This document shows, in pieces, positions 29,755-30,111 of a DNA stretch of 30,111 nucleotides. Both the position numbers and the translations under genes were made by a program. The stretch lies in NCBI GenBank assembly GCA_034004165.1, contig JAVEXI010000021.1, positions 1 through 30,111 of the forward strand, read 5' to 3'. The notes beneath the pieces were generated by a model that made no database searches, was not told where the DNA came from, and was given only the letters and a program-made list of their open reading frames with translations. This stretch comes from Gudongella sp034004165 (GTDB taxonomy: Bacteria; Bacillota; Clostridia; Tissierellales; Tissierellaceae). Every line of letters begins with the position of its first letter. The first letter of the stretch is position 1.

Positions 29755-30111
29755 ATGAAAGCAATGATAGTAGGAGCGGGCAAGCTAGGTGCAAAGCTTG
29801 CAGAGTTTTTTGTAGATGAGAATATCGACGTTACTGTAATGGATAGCAATATTAGGGTACTTGAAAGAATAAACGAGCACCTTGACGTGCTGACTGTGGC
29901 TGCAAACGGGATAGATATTAAAATGCTGAAAGAGCTGGACATAAAGACATACGATCTTTTAGTCGGATCTACTGAAAACGATGAGACCAATACTCTCATA
30001 TGCACTCTTGCAAAAAAACTTGGATGTAAAAAAACTATCGCAAGAATAAGAAATCCTGAATATATGCAGCAAATAGACTTTTTAAAGAGTGAGCTAGGAA
30101 TAGATCATATA
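29755..30111 (+). CDS. trkA: TrkA-type potassium uptake regulator, 3' end outside window
   Basis: The first 119 codons of a cytosolic NAD(H)-binding regulator of the Trk/Ktr potassium channel. The N-terminus MKAMIVGAGKLGAKLAEFFVDENIDVTVMDSNIRVLERI shows the Rossmann G-x-G-x-x-G nucleotide-binding turn and a following acidic residue (D31) that contacts the ribose. Next come LDVLTVAANGID, YDLLVGSTENDETNTLICTLAKKLGCKKTIARIRNPEY, the standard TrkA_N continuation. GAGGTG sits 5 bases upstream of the ATG. The reading frame is open at the right edge; a second RCK domain and a trkH/ktrB partner are expected beyond the window. Secure family call. Confidence 0.92.
   Translation, partial: MKAMIVGAGKLGAKLAEFFVDENIDVTVMDSNIRVLERINEHLDVLTVAANGIDIKMLKELDIKTYDLLVGSTENDETNTLICTLAKKLGCKKTIARIRNPEYMQQIDFLKSELGIDHI

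Noticed and set aside
1..30111. tRNA, rRNA, CRISPR array, IS element or attachment site
   Set aside because: None was seen on reading; inverted repeats found are short and sit at gene ends or promoters. Not verified by a dedicated search.

Overview
The window is a gene-dense, AT-rich stretch (roughly 40% GC by eye, not computed) with short intergenic gaps, strong AGGAGG ribosome-binding sites, ATG/TTG starts, ATGA-type overlaps between genes and hairpin-plus-T-run terminators. The gene content fits a low-GC anaerobic Firmicute of the Clostridia (Peptostreptococcales/Tissierellales-like): MinD-type ATPases with inserted ferredoxin domains, NifX-like proteins, DUF5320, DUF2249/DUF1858 proteins, an encapsulin with encapsulated ferritin, and a TrkA-type potassium system. 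I see no rRNA, tRNA, CRISPR, phage or transposase signature. No gap exceeds about 210 bases, so this looks like chromosomal backbone with lineage-specific modules.

Layout. (1) 1-1202: two GNAT acetyltransferases, the first cut by the left edge. (2) 1269-2404: encapsulated ferritin plus encapsulin shell, an iron-storing nanocompartment. (3) 2523-3918: CcdA and a TlpA-like thioredoxin, behind a promoter with a CsoR/CstR-like inverted repeat. (4) 3920-7469: a divergent YchF-like ATPase, a TtcA-like PP-loop protein, exonuclease III and a YczE-like membrane protein. (5) 7474-11711: a metallo-beta-lactamase-fold protein (minus), an HtrA protease (plus), an ABC-F protein with one degenerate ATP site (minus) and a cytosolic DsbA/FrnE-like protein (minus) behind a perfect 16-bp palindrome. 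(6) 11841-14437: oligoendopeptidase F, translationally coupled to an orphan lipoprotein. (7) 14483-19225: an XRE/TPR regulator (minus) divergent from a two-gene heterodimeric ABC exporter.

(8) 19318-22849 is the most unusual region. It holds a DUF2249 protein, then a tightly coupled set: a solute-binding-protein fold with no signal peptide and a DUF1858-like N-terminus, a cysteine-rich CobW/HypB-like (G3E) GTPase, an ABC-type ATPase with what also looks like a DUF1858-like N-terminus, and a small zinc-ribbon protein. There is no permease. It resembles transporter parts used inside the cytoplasm, possibly for metal or Fe-S handling; I know of no described system with this composition. (9) 22985-26790: a CDF metal efflux protein, a GCS2-type glutamate-cysteine ligase and a glutathionylspermidine-synthase-like ATP-grasp ligase, likely one operon making a gamma-glutamyl thiol. 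(10) 26837-29611 (minus): DUF5320, NifX-like, MinD-Fd, MinD-Fd, NifX-like, driven by a near-consensus promoter with a palindrome in its spacer and a Fur-like box at the predicted start. (11) The right edge cuts a trkA-like gene.

The recurring themes are iron storage and cluster handling and thiol/disulfide chemistry. Each inference is marked as such in the entries.
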